A DNA stretch of 60,850 nucleotides from Fibrobacter sp. UBA7003. GTDB lineage: Bacteria; Fibrobacterota; Fibrobacteria; Fibrobacterales; Fibrobacteraceae. Shown here piece after piece: positions 1-6,579 of the stretch. The notes under the pieces are model-generated. The model had not been told where the DNA came from and did no database searches. It was given only the letters and a program-made list of their open reading frames with translations. The stretch is taken from NCBI GenBank assembly GCA_002449765.1, contig DJXN01000007.1:97101-157950 (forward strand). Reading direction: 5' to 3'. The translations under genes and the position numbers were made by a program. Position 1 is the first letter of the stretch, and each line of letters opens with the position of its first letter.

Positions 1-1197
1 CAGCTGCGCGGCCGTTCCGGCCGTCAGGGCGACCCGGGTTCGAGCCAGTACTTCCTCAGCCTCGACGACAACCTGATGCGCATTTTCGGCGGCGACAGCG
101 TGAAGAACCTGATGAGCCGCTTTGGCGTGGGCGAGGACGAGGTGATTACGCACCCCATCGTGAGCCGCTCCATCCGCAGCGCACAGCGCCGCGTCGAGAG
201 CCAGAGCTTCGATATCCGTAAGCACTTGCTCGACTACGATAACGTGATGAACGAGCAGCGCAAGGTGATTTACGGGCTCCGCCGCCGCATCCTGAACGGC
301 GAGGACATCCGCGACGAAATCATGAACCGCATCGAGGATGCCTGCGACATCAAGGTTTCGGGCTACATCCCGGCGAAGAGCTACCCCGAGAACTGGAACC
401 TGGAAGGCCTGCATACCGATCTCCAGCGCACGCTCGGCATGGAATACAGCCTTACGTTCGAGGAAGCGACGAAGCGCACGCCCGAACAGGTGCTCGACGA
501 AATCATCGCGCTCTGCAAGGCCCGCTACGACAAGCTCACGAAGATTATTCCGGATGCGGACTTCCGCAACATCGAACGCCGCTTCCTGCTCATGACCATC
601 GACCAGGTGTGGAAGGAACACCTCTACGCCATGGACCAGCTGAAGGACGCCATCCGCTTCCACGGATACGCCCAGAAGGACCCGCTGATGGTCTACAAGA
701 ACGAGGGCTACAAGATGTTCGAGGGCTGCCTCGAGAAGATCGCGACGCTCACGGCGCTCCGTATCTTGAACATCCGCATTACGCTCCCGAACGGCATGAC
801 TGTTTCTCCGGACCAGCTGCAGCTCAAGAGCCAGGAACAGATCGACGCCGAGAAGAAGGCCGCCGAGGAAGCTGGGAACGCCGCCGGCGAGTCTACCCAG
901 GAAAACGGCGCCGAACAGCTGAGTGCCGATGGCGCCCAGGCCGCAGGCCTCGCGGGTGCCGCCGCACATTCCGAGAGCAACGCGATTTCGGAAGAGCAGC
1001 AGGGTAGCCAGCCGATGCCGCAGTCCGCTTTGCCGGGCACGCGCCCGACGGTGCGCCGTACCTATACGAACCCCGCCGTGCTCGCCGCCGCAAGGAAGCG
1101 CGCGCAGCAGCAGGGACCGAAGCTCGGACGCAACGATCCGTGCTGGTGCGGTTCCGGCCTCAAGTACAAGAAGTGCCACGGCAAGGACCTCGAGTAA
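1..1197 (+). CDS. secA: Protein translocase ATPase SecA, C-terminal part (5' truncated by window)
   Basis: The reading frame is open from the first base, so the N-terminal ATPase half lies outside the window; 398 residues are visible. It opens with QLRGRSGRQGDPGSSQYF, the helicase motif VI region of SecA, followed by the helical wing and scaffold (IRSAQRRVESQSFDIRK, LLDYDNVMNEQRKVIY). A low-complexity Ala/Glu/Gln linker precedes the C-terminal SEC-C zinc motif LGRNDPCWCGSGLKYKKCHG. SecA drives Sec-dependent export of preproteins through SecYEG at the inner membrane; the zinc tail binds SecB or ribosomes in other bacteria. tmk follows after 11 nt, so the two are probably co-transcribed. Identity is secure; only the length is unknown. 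Confidence 0.97.
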   Translation, partial: QLRGRSGRQGDPGSSQYFLSLDDNLMRIFGGDSVKNLMSRFGVGEDEVITHPIVSRSIRSAQRRVESQSFDIRKHLLDYDNVMNEQRKVIYGLRRRILNGEDIRDEIMNRIEDACDIKVSGYIPAKSYPENWNLEGLHTDLQRTLGMEYSLTFEEATKRTPEQVLDEIIALCKARYDKLTKIIPDADFRNIERRFLLMTIDQVWKEHLYAMDQLKDAIRFHGYAQKDPLMVYKNEGYKMFEGCLEKIATLTALRILNIRITLPNGMTVSPDQLQLKSQEQIDAEKKAAEEAGNAAGESTQENGAEQLSADGAQAAGLAGAAAHSESNAISEEQQGSQPMPQSALPGTRPTVRRTYTNPAVLAAARKRAQQQGPKLGRNDPCWCGSGLKYKKCHGKDLE

Positions 1198-1208
1198 TAC
1201 GGCTGCCT

Positions 1209-1838
1209 ATGCAGACGGCGAAGCGCTTCTTTAGCCTGGAAGGTATCGACGGGTCCGGAAAGTCGACCCAGATCGACATGCTTATCGCGAGGCTCACGGC
1301 GGAAGGCTATTCCGTCGTGAAGTTGCGCGAACCCGGCGGCGCGAAGATATCGGAACGCGTGCGCGAGATTCTCCTGGATGCGTCGTTCAAGGGCGTCATG
1401 GGCGACAAGACCGAGCTGCTGCTTTACAATGCGGCGCGTGCCCAGGTAATTCACGAGATTATACAGCCTGCGCTCGATGCGGGGAAGATCGTGATTGCCG
1501 ACCGTTTCGCGTGGAGCACGTTCGCCTACCAGGGCTATGCCCGCGGGCTCGGCGCCGGCATGGTGCAGAAGCTTACGGAACTGACCTGCGGAAGCTGCTT
1601 CCCGGAACTCACCGTGGTGCTCGATTTGACTGTCGAACGGAGCCGCGCGCGCACCGTGAAGCGGGGCGAGGCACCCGACAGGCTCGAACAGGAGAAGGCC
1701 GACTTTTTCGAACGGGTGCGCCAGGGGTACCTGGCCGCGGCGCGCGAGTATCCGGAATGTGTCGCCGCCATCGACGCCGACCGCAGCCCCGAAGAAGTAT
1801 TCGGCGATTTGTACAAACTAATAAAGTCGAGACTCTAG
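1209..1838 (+). CDS. tmk: Thymidylate kinase
   Basis: This is a 209-residue dTMP kinase, which phosphorylates dTMP to dTDP with ATP in the cytoplasm. The P-loop LEGIDGSGKST lies near residue 10, the DR(F/Y) substrate motif appears as ADRFAWSTFAYQG, and the Arg-rich region and LID segment follow (APDRLEQEKADFFERV). The start at 1209 is chosen because the protein then begins MQTAKRFFSLEGIDG, the normal family N-terminus; the frame is open further upstream but would overlap the secA 3' end. Length matches the family (about 200-215 residues). It lies 11 nt downstream of secA and converges on the DUF3392 gene. Confidence 0.95.
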   Translation: MQTAKRFFSLEGIDGSGKSTQIDMLIARLTAEGYSVVKLREPGGAKISERVREILLDASFKGVMGDKTELLLYNAARAQVIHEIIQPALDAGKIVIADRFAWSTFAYQGYARGLGAGMVQKLTELTCGSCFPELTVVLDLTVERSRARTVKRGEAPDRLEQEKADFFERVRQGYLAAAREYPECVAAIDADRSPEEVFGDLYKLIKSRL

Positions 1839-1860
1839 TTTCGGGGCGGAGGGTCGTGCC

Positions 1861-2184
1861 TTAGATGTCCTTGCCGCTGCGGGCGCAGAATGCGAGCACG
1901 ATGAACGCGGCTGCGATAATGCCGATCAGGGGAAGGTCCGCCTGGCCGTACAGGAACATTTTAAGGAGCCGCACCAGCTGCGACGACATGAATGCGTAGC
2001 CTGCGCTGCATAGCAGTACGAACAACGCAAAACGCCCGAGGAAGGGGAGGCTCTTCGTAATCTTCTTGAAGTAGCCGTTTATGTGGCCGCCGTAAATGAT
2101 GAGCAGTGTCGCGACGAGGCCGATGGCAATCGAGTTGAGATGGAGTCTCAAGAAATCGGCGAACTGGTGGATGTAGGGTTGCAT
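1861..2184 (-). CDS. DUF3392-like small membrane protein
   Basis: A 107-residue hydrophobic protein with three likely membrane helices: around residues 18-32 (IAIGLVATLLIIYGG), 48-66 (FLGRFALFVLLCSAGYAF) and 83-100 (DLPLIGIIAAAFIVLAF). Length and the pattern LVATLLIIYGGHIN followed by a basic loop resemble the uncharacterised DUF3392 family; this is from memory and not searched. A TATATTTT element ends 4 nt before the ATG, so the transcript may be leaderless. Neighbours give no functional hint: tmk converges from the left and an SGNH hydrolase lies 18 nt upstream on the same strand. Confidence 0.75.
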   Translation of the reverse strand: MQPYIHQFADFLRLHLNSIAIGLVATLLIIYGGHINGYFKKITKSLPFLGRFALFVLLCSAGYAFMSSQLVRLLKMFLYGQADLPLIGIIAAAFIVLAFCARSGKDI

Positions 2185-2202
2185 GCGGAAAATATAGATA
2201 GT

Positions 2203-3378
2203 TTATCTGAGCAGTTCTTCGGGGACGCATTCGGCCATGGCCTCGTACGCCTTGGCGCTCGGGTGCAAGTGATCGCCCGAGTCAAAACCGCTGCTGAAAG
2301 CTTTCGGGTTGTCGTGGCCACGAACGGCCGCGTCGAAGTCCACGCAGCCGTCGAAATCGGGTGCGGTGCGGAGCCACTGATTGAACGCCACGCGGATGAT
2401 ATCGCGGTTTTCGTTGTAGGTGCGCCAGCCGTAAATGGGCAGGAGCGTGCCGCTGTAGATTTTGAGCCCAAGCTTGCGTGCGTGCATAATATAGAGCGTG
2501 CGCACGCCGTTGATGAGGTCGTCGGCCGTGGGCATGTCGCTCCAAGGGCGGAACTTGTTGACTTCGACACCGACCGGGTGGATGATATCGTTGATGCCGT
2601 GCTGCACGATGACAGCGCGTGCGCCTGCCACGTTCATTTCGATGGGGAAACGCGTGGCACCCTTGAGTCCGTATGCCGCGTAGGTGATGCAGCTGTATTC
2701 GCGCAAGATGCGCGTGCCGCTTACTGCGCGACGGATAATCGAAACGTTGTTGAAGCCCTCGCGTGCGCAACGCAGCGTGAGGTAGTCGGGCCAGTCCTGC
2801 GCCGTGATGGAATCGCCAAAACACACCAGCGCAAAGTTCTTTTCTTCGGTGAAAATGTCGATGGTGTTGAGGAAATAAATCCAGTTCGTTTTGCGCGTTA
2901 AGTCGTCTGGCAGCGTTGCAGACTTTGCGAAGTTGCCGTAGCTGTACTTGCCGCCCGAAAGCGGGCCCGTGATTGCCGTGCCGGCGTTCATCTGCGTAAA
3001 GTCGGCGAAGTAGAGGCTTACATCAAATGTTTCGCCTGCGGTCACGTCGAATGCGATTTCGTCGCTCAGGATTTCTTCGCCCGCGGGGATTGCGGTGGAT
3101 GCGCGGCCGCCGAAGGTGATGGGGGTCGGGGAGTATTGCACGTTATCAAGATGCGCGTCGCTTGTAAACTGCGCGGCCTTTGCGACGTACGCCTCGCTAA
3201 TCGTCACGGGCTCGGTGCCGGTGAGATTCGAAAAATGGAACCGCAGCTTGTTGCCCGAAAAGCACGCGCGTATCGGGTAGCGGAGCGTCAAGTCTTTCGC
3301 GTAGGTCGCTTCCTTGCGGTCGGTAATGGAGGTCGCGTTGCCCCAGCAGGCAACCCATTTCGTGAATTTCTCGGGCAT
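2203..3378 (-). CDS. SGNH/GDSL-family hydrolase (cytoplasmic type)
   Basis: A 391-residue protein with SGNH hydrolase blocks: block I FGDSITAQDW near residue 188 (catalytic Ser), VQHGINDIIHP (block III, GxND), and SGDHLHPS near residue 367 (catalytic Asp/His). The N-terminal ~180 residues are a beta-rich accessory domain, as in fungal- and clostridial-type SGNH esterases. There is no signal peptide, so it is probably intracellular; it may deacylate sugars or lipids, substrate unknown. The start at 3378 (MPEKFTKWVACWGN) is preferred over the in-frame ATG at 3438 because a TATCTTTG promoter element ends 4 nt before it, which predicts a leaderless mRNA, and because this family usually starts close to the WVACWG-type segment. 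Confidence 0.85.
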   Translation of the reverse strand: MPEKFTKWVACWGNATSITDRKEATYAKDLTLRYPIRACFSGNKLRFHFSNLTGTEPVTISEAYVAKAAQFTSDAHLDNVQYSPTPITFGGRASTAIPAGEEILSDEIAFDVTAGETFDVSLYFADFTQMNAGTAITGPLSGGKYSYGNFAKSATLPDDLTRKTNWIYFLNTIDIFTEEKNFALVCFGDSITAQDWPDYLTLRCAREGFNNVSIIRRAVSGTRILREYSCITYAAYGLKGATRFPIEMNVAGARAVIVQHGINDIIHPVGVEVNKFRPWSDMPTADDLINGVRTLYIMHARKLGLKIYSGTLLPIYGWRTYNENRDIIRVAFNQWLRTAPDFDGCVDFDAAVRGHDNPKAFSSGFDSGDHLHPSAKAYEAMAECVPEELLR

Positions 3379-3382
3379 GTGC

Positions 3383-3390
3383 CAAAGATA
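3383..3390 (-). promoter_or_regulatory. TAnnTTTG promoter element of the SGNH gene
   Basis: On the minus strand the sequence reads TATCTTTG, a perfect match to the Bacteroidetes -7 element TAnnTTTG. It ends 4 nt before the ATG at 3378, leaving no room for a ribosome binding site. No convincing -33 element is visible. Confidence 0.5.
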
Positions 3391-3429
3391 GATAATTTGC
3401 GGTGGCAGCCGCCCCCGCAACGCCCCGGC

Positions 3430-3454
3430 AGTTGTCAAGTATTCCTTGACAACT
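3430..3454. promoter_or_regulatory. Perfect 10-bp inverted repeat
   Basis: AGTTGTCAAG and CTTGACAACT flank a 5-nt spacer (TATTC). The repeat lies between the ORF6N gene 3' end (3491) and the promoter of the SGNH gene. No T-run follows on either strand, so an operator is more likely than an intrinsic terminator. Confidence 0.45.
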
Positions 3455-3490
3455 ACTCATGTGCGGAATACGAACTACACGAAACAAATT

Positions 3491-4528
3491 CTATTCCCCC
3501 TCTCGCAACAGCCTCTCGAACAGTGCACGATACCCCGCGATATCTTCCAGCTGCATGATGGTCGTGATCTTGTTGCCGGCATCCTTACTCGAAGCTCCGC
3601 AGTGGAAAAGTTTCTCACTATCGGTCCCGAAATCTAAATAGATGTACCTGTCGTGGAACATGTTCCCCGTGGTGCGAACATCGTCAAGTTCAACGTCCGG
3701 GCGGGCGGCCCTGAAGTCCGCCAGCATGCTCTCGGTCAAGCGGGTTCGCCCGTGCTGCTCGCTGAAAATCTTGACAGAAACGTTCTTCGCCACGCACCGC
3801 AGCAAGTCGAGCGTCTTTACATCCAGGTAGTCATCTACAATCAGCACCGACTTTTTCGCCATGCCGTAAATCTGCGTGTAGGCGACATCGGCCTCCAGCC
3901 GCTGCCCGTTCAGAATCAAAAAGTGCTTGAAAGTGCTCGGATCGACGAAATTTTTCATGACTTTTTGCAGGTCCAGGTTCACCTTTCCGAGGTTTTCACG
4001 CATATCATGGACTTCACCAGAAAGTTCCCTAATACCGGCAGAGTGTTTCGCGATATCCCTCGTATTTTGTGCAGTCTGCAATGCGATTTGAGCAAATCCG
4101 TCATTTCCTAGCAATTGCTTGTTTTCCGCCGCAATGTAGTCCTTCATCTGCTTGAAAAGACGGATGAGGGCCTTGCTCTGTGCGGTCGCCTGTTCGCCCT
4201 TGAGAACCGTCATGAGCATGTAGATGCCTTGCTCGGTAAAGGCGTAAGGCATTTTTCTTGTTCCGCCTCGGTTTGATATCAAAAATTTTGATATCAAACC
4301 GGAAAATTCCGTTTGTGTTATCTGAAACCGGAAATCATCGTCAAATTTTTCAATGTTGTTTTTCACCTGCTGATTAAAGGCTCCGGTGCTATACCCGTAA
4401 ATTTCTGCCAAATCGGCATCGAGCATCACCTTTACCCCGCGGATGGTATATATCCGCGACTTGAGCAAATCCTCGTCTATCAGGGAAAATTCGGGCTTTT
4501 TCGGCGCAACGGCCATGTTTTTCGGCAT
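3491..4528 (-). CDS. ORF6N-domain DNA-binding protein with PLD-like C-terminus
   Basis: A 345-residue protein. Residues ~12-105 form an ORF6N domain (LLKSRIYTIRGVKVMLDADL, IYGYSTGAFNQQVKNN, RKMPYAFTEQGIYML), a KilA-N-related DNA-binding module common in phage and mobile-island genes. A helical region around residues 130-190 follows. The C-terminal ~130 residues contain VLIVDDYLD and FHDRYIYLDFG followed by FHCGASSKDAG, which look like a degenerate phospholipase-D-type fold with HDR in place of HxK. The start at 4528 is chosen for its AAAGGAG ribosome site 6 nt upstream; an ATG at 4546 lies in the T-run of the leader hairpin. A near-perfect palindrome sits inside the coding region at 4269-4301. 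Function is probably regulatory; not certain. Confidence 0.8.
   Translation of the reverse strand: MPKNMAVAPKKPEFSLIDEDLLKSRIYTIRGVKVMLDADLAEIYGYSTGAFNQQVKNNIEKFDDDFRFQITQTEFSGLISKFLISNRGGTRKMPYAFTEQGIYMLMTVLKGEQATAQSKALIRLFKQMKDYIAAENKQLLGNDGFAQIALQTAQNTRDIAKHSAGIRELSGEVHDMRENLGKVNLDLQKVMKNFVDPSTFKHFLILNGQRLEADVAYTQIYGMAKKSVLIVDDYLDVKTLDLLRCVAKNVSVKIFSEQHGRTRLTESMLADFRAARPDVELDDVRTTGNMFHDRYIYLDFGTDSEKLFHCGASSKDAGNKITTIMQLEDIAGYRALFERLLREGE
4269..4301. promoter_or_regulatory. 33-bp near-perfect palindrome inside the ORF6N gene
   Basis: Two 16-bp arms (CGGTTTGATATCAAAA and its exact complement) flank a single A. It encodes the GLISKFLISNR segment of the ORF6N domain in frame. The core TTGATATC-N9-GATATCAA recurs upstream of the same gene at 4637-4663 with identical spacing. 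Confidence 0.55.
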
Positions 4529-4610
4529 TTTGGGCTCCTTTTGCATAAAAAAAGGACCGCTCCGCCTTTTAAGCGGGAGCGATCCATAATACCACCTTTT
4601 CTGGTGCTGG
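4520..4610 (-). repeat. Leader repeat, copy 1 (hairpin leader of the ORF6N gene)
   Basis: About 91 bp nearly identical to 5281-5370, with a handful of substitutions and one indel. Read on the minus strand it holds a small hairpin (CACC-AGAAAA-GGTG), then a long hairpin (GGATCGCTCC ... GGAGCGGTCC) followed directly by seven Ts, the AAAGGAG ribosome site and the first codons ATG CCG AAA. The hairpin plus T-run has the form of an intrinsic terminator placed before the start codon, so an attenuator is possible. Differences between copies keep the stem pairing as G-U wobbles only in minus-strand RNA. Confidence 0.7.
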
Positions 4611-4636
4611 GAGTAATATACAAAAATTTAGGGCAA

Positions 4637-4663
4637 CTTGATATCCGAATTTTGGACATCAAG
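4637..4663. promoter_or_regulatory. Operator-like palindrome upstream of the ORF6N gene
   Basis: CTTGATATC-N9-GACATCAAG, 109 bp before the ORF6N start. It shares sequence and 9-nt spacing with the palindrome inside the ORF6N coding region (4269-4301), which suggests two sites for one protein, possibly the ORF6N protein itself. Confidence 0.5.
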
Positions 4664-4686
4664 ATTTCTTGCGGTCAAACGCAAAA

Positions 4687-4705
4687 TCGATATAAAAAAT
4701 ATCGA
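4687..4705. promoter_or_regulatory. Small palindrome between hicB and the ORF6N promoter
   Basis: TCGATAT-AAAAA-ATATCGA, perfect 7-bp arms. It lies in the 134-bp AT-rich gap between the leader repeat and the end of hicB. Possible operator or bent DNA; no direct evidence. Confidence 0.3.
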
Positions 4706-4744
4706 AAATCGGTTTGATTGAACAAAAAAAGGGCGGAGTAAATA

Positions 4745-5164
4745 TTACACGAACTCGACCACGAGCTGCTTGCCGAGGGCGTGTGCCAGCTTGTAGAGCG
4801 TTTCGACGGAAGGCGAGCCCTTTGGAGTTTCAAAACGTTGGTACGCTTGCGGGGTGATGTTTGCGCGACGCGCCACCTCGCTTTTCTTTTGACCCCTGCG
4901 CGCTTCGAATAGTTTGTATGCAATCTCGATTCGCGGGGAAAGCTCGACCGGGTAGAGCCCCTTGTCGGAATCGGGCATTGTCTTGGGGAGAATCATCGTG
5001 TTGCCGAGATCCAGGTCGCATTCCATCGCGCCGTCGAGGGCATCCTTCGCCTGCTTGAGTGCTTCCTCCTGCGTGTCGCCGAACGCGTTCACGTTGGGCA
5101 GGTCAGGGAACGAAACCACGAAGCCCATGTCCTTGTCTTTCTCTATTTTCGCTGCGTAATTCAT
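4745..5164 (-). CDS. hicB: HicB-type antitoxin with C-terminal HTH
   Basis: A 139-residue protein. The N-terminal half is the HicB fold: MNYAAKIEKDKDMGFVVSFP followed by LPNVNAFGDTQEEALKQAKD, the partial RNase-H-like antitoxin domain. The C-terminal ~55 residues are an XRE-like helix-turn-helix (KKSEVARRANITPQAYQRFE) that would bind the promoter of its own operon. In normal loci HicA, a small double-stranded-RNA-binding mRNase, is encoded just upstream and overlaps. Here the upstream ORF is only 19 codons (5161-5220), so the antitoxin appears orphaned. The gene lies between two direct copies of the leader repeat. Confidence 0.85.
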   Translation of the reverse strand: MNYAAKIEKDKDMGFVVSFPDLPNVNAFGDTQEEALKQAKDALDGAMECDLDLGNTMILPKTMPDSDKGLYPVELSPRIEIAYKLFEARRGQKKSEVARRANITPQAYQRFETPKGSPSVETLYKLAHALGKQLVVEFV

Positions 5165-5220
5165 AGGTTTGGAGCCCAGCCTCTTTTCTTTGCGTAATCG
5201 CAGATTTCTTTAAACTTCAT
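5161..5220 (-). pseudogene. 19-codon ORF before hicB, candidate hicA remnant
   Basis: MKFKEICDYAKKRGWAPNL, then a TGA that overlaps the hicB start codon (ATGA). The sequence resembles the first ~19 residues of HicA toxins (a short helix, then xxGW) but lacks the rest, including the conserved GSHH/K catalytic region. It could be a truncated hicA or a leader peptide that couples translation to hicB. The start codon and close overlap suggest it is translated. It is too short for a firm assignment. Confidence 0.45.
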
Positions 5221-5280
5221 AGATTAAAATACAATATATTTGTTTATTTATCAATGGATGTGTTTATAAATTCTGGCTTA

Positions 5281-5370
5281 TTTCGGCATTTTGGGCTCCT
5301 TTTACATAAAAAAAGGACCGCTCCGCCTTTATGCGGAAACGATCCATAATACCACCTTTTCTGGTGTTGG
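5281..5370 (-). repeat. Leader repeat, copy 2, ending in an aborted start (MPK-stop)
   Basis: Second copy of the 4520-4610 leader in the same orientation, keeping both hairpins, the T-run, the ribosome site and the codons ATG CCG AAA, but followed at once by TAA (5278-5280). It therefore looks like the 5' end of another ORF6N-type gene whose body was lost. The two copies flank the hicB cassette as direct repeats, a layout expected if a cassette was inserted or a gene body deleted by recombination. Confidence 0.65.
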
Positions 5371-5427
5371 TGGAACATTTGGATTATTTGTGTATATATT
5401 AAAAGCATAAACCTAAGGGAAAAGAAT

Positions 5428-6534
5428 ATGTTAGTGTTTGATGAAATTGAAAAAGATGGAACAATCAAGTCTAATGTAGGCAATAAATTCAGAGAATGGC
5501 TTAGAGATGCTGTTAGTGTAAAAATAGCTTGTCCATTTATTTCGGAATCATTGAAATTTAAAATTATTGAGGCTTTAGAAGATAAGGACGTTCGACTTGT
5601 TTGTGACTTAGAGAATGCTGGCTGTAATCCAATAACAATACAAAAGATTTTGGAAGAAGTTGCTGACGAAAATAATGTACGTTATTTTAGTGGCTTGCAT
5701 GCCAAAGTCTATATTTTTGATGACAAACGGCTCATTATTACGTCTGCAAACTATTCCAAGAATGGAATGGGTTGCGGAACTCTTGAGGCTGCGAATTTCA
5801 TTGATACTGTAAATGGAAAGGGTTCTAAGGCTGCAGTAGATAAAGCCGTAGATTGGTTTGATGGCCTATTTGATAAATCACTTCTCGTATCTGAAAAAAG
5901 TGATGTTGAATGGGATCGCTTAAAGAGTCGGTTTGAATGGAATAAAAAACGAATTCGGCAAATTGAGAAAGAAGAAATAATCAAGGATAGTGTTGTTGAC
6001 CTGTTGAAATTAGGAAAGGATGTAAATGATGTTATTTTTGTTTTATGGAGTGAAGATGATGATGGCTATCCAGAGATGCAAGAGTCTATAGAAAAAAATT
6101 ATGGAATGAAATTCGACTTTTTAACAGAAGTATTGCCTGGTAAAAAGGGTGAACGAAAAAAAGAATTGCATTTTCTTGATACATTATATAAAACGCGAAT
6201 CCGAGATAAAGATGCAATTATTTGTCAATTAACGCATAATGATGATGCCATAAGGAGTGGATGTATTAAAGTCGGCAAGATGATTGACATGGTTTATCGA
6301 AAAGGGAACACTTGTAGTAGGCAAAGTGATGCCGATAGTGTTTGCATGGTGTACAAAAAAATAAGGAAAGGAAAATGGATTTATGAACTCGATTCGTCAA
6401 ATTGTACTTTACGAGAACTTATTAATTCTCGAATAAGGGATAATCTAGGGAAATGGGAGAAATTGGTTGATGCTAAAAAGGATGGCTATGTCACTTTCGC
6501 TGAAATGCAGAAATTTCTTGGCTATAGAAATTAG
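5428..6534 (+). CDS. Phospholipase-D-family nuclease-like protein (possible DrmC counterpart)
   Basis: A 368-residue protein with one clear PLD motif: GLHAKVYIFDDKRLIITSAN, with H and K near residues 91-93 and the following Asp and Asn (the HxKx4D...N signature). The N-terminal ~130 residues carry the PLD fold; the C-terminal half is Lys/Glu-rich without recognised motifs. One motif per chain implies a dimeric active site, as in Nuc or BfiI. Start at 5428 has an AAGGG ribosome site upstream. It is AT-rich compared with the flanking core genes and converges on the UvrD gene 45 bp away. A PLD protein next to DUF1998 helicases recalls DrmC of DISARM, but assignment to that family is inferred from context. 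Confidence 0.7.
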   Translation: MLVFDEIEKDGTIKSNVGNKFREWLRDAVSVKIACPFISESLKFKIIEALEDKDVRLVCDLENAGCNPITIQKILEEVADENNVRYFSGLHAKVYIFDDKRLIITSANYSKNGMGCGTLEAANFIDTVNGKGSKAAVDKAVDWFDGLFDKSLLVSEKSDVEWDRLKSRFEWNKKRIRQIEKEEIIKDSVVDLLKLGKDVNDVIFVLWSEDDDGYPEMQESIEKNYGMKFDFLTEVLPGKKGERKKELHFLDTLYKTRIRDKDAIICQLTHNDDAIRSGCIKVGKMIDMVYRKGNTCSRQSDADSVCMVYKKIRKGKWIYELDSSNCTLRELINSRIRDNLGKWEKLVDAKKDGYVTFAEMQKFLGYRN

Positions 6535-6579
6535 CTAACATCCAGAGAATGTTTGTCAATTGACCAAATACTTGCAACT

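Noticed and set aside
1140..1208. Longer N-terminus for tmk
   Set aside because: Would overlap secA and precede the conserved thymidylate kinase start.
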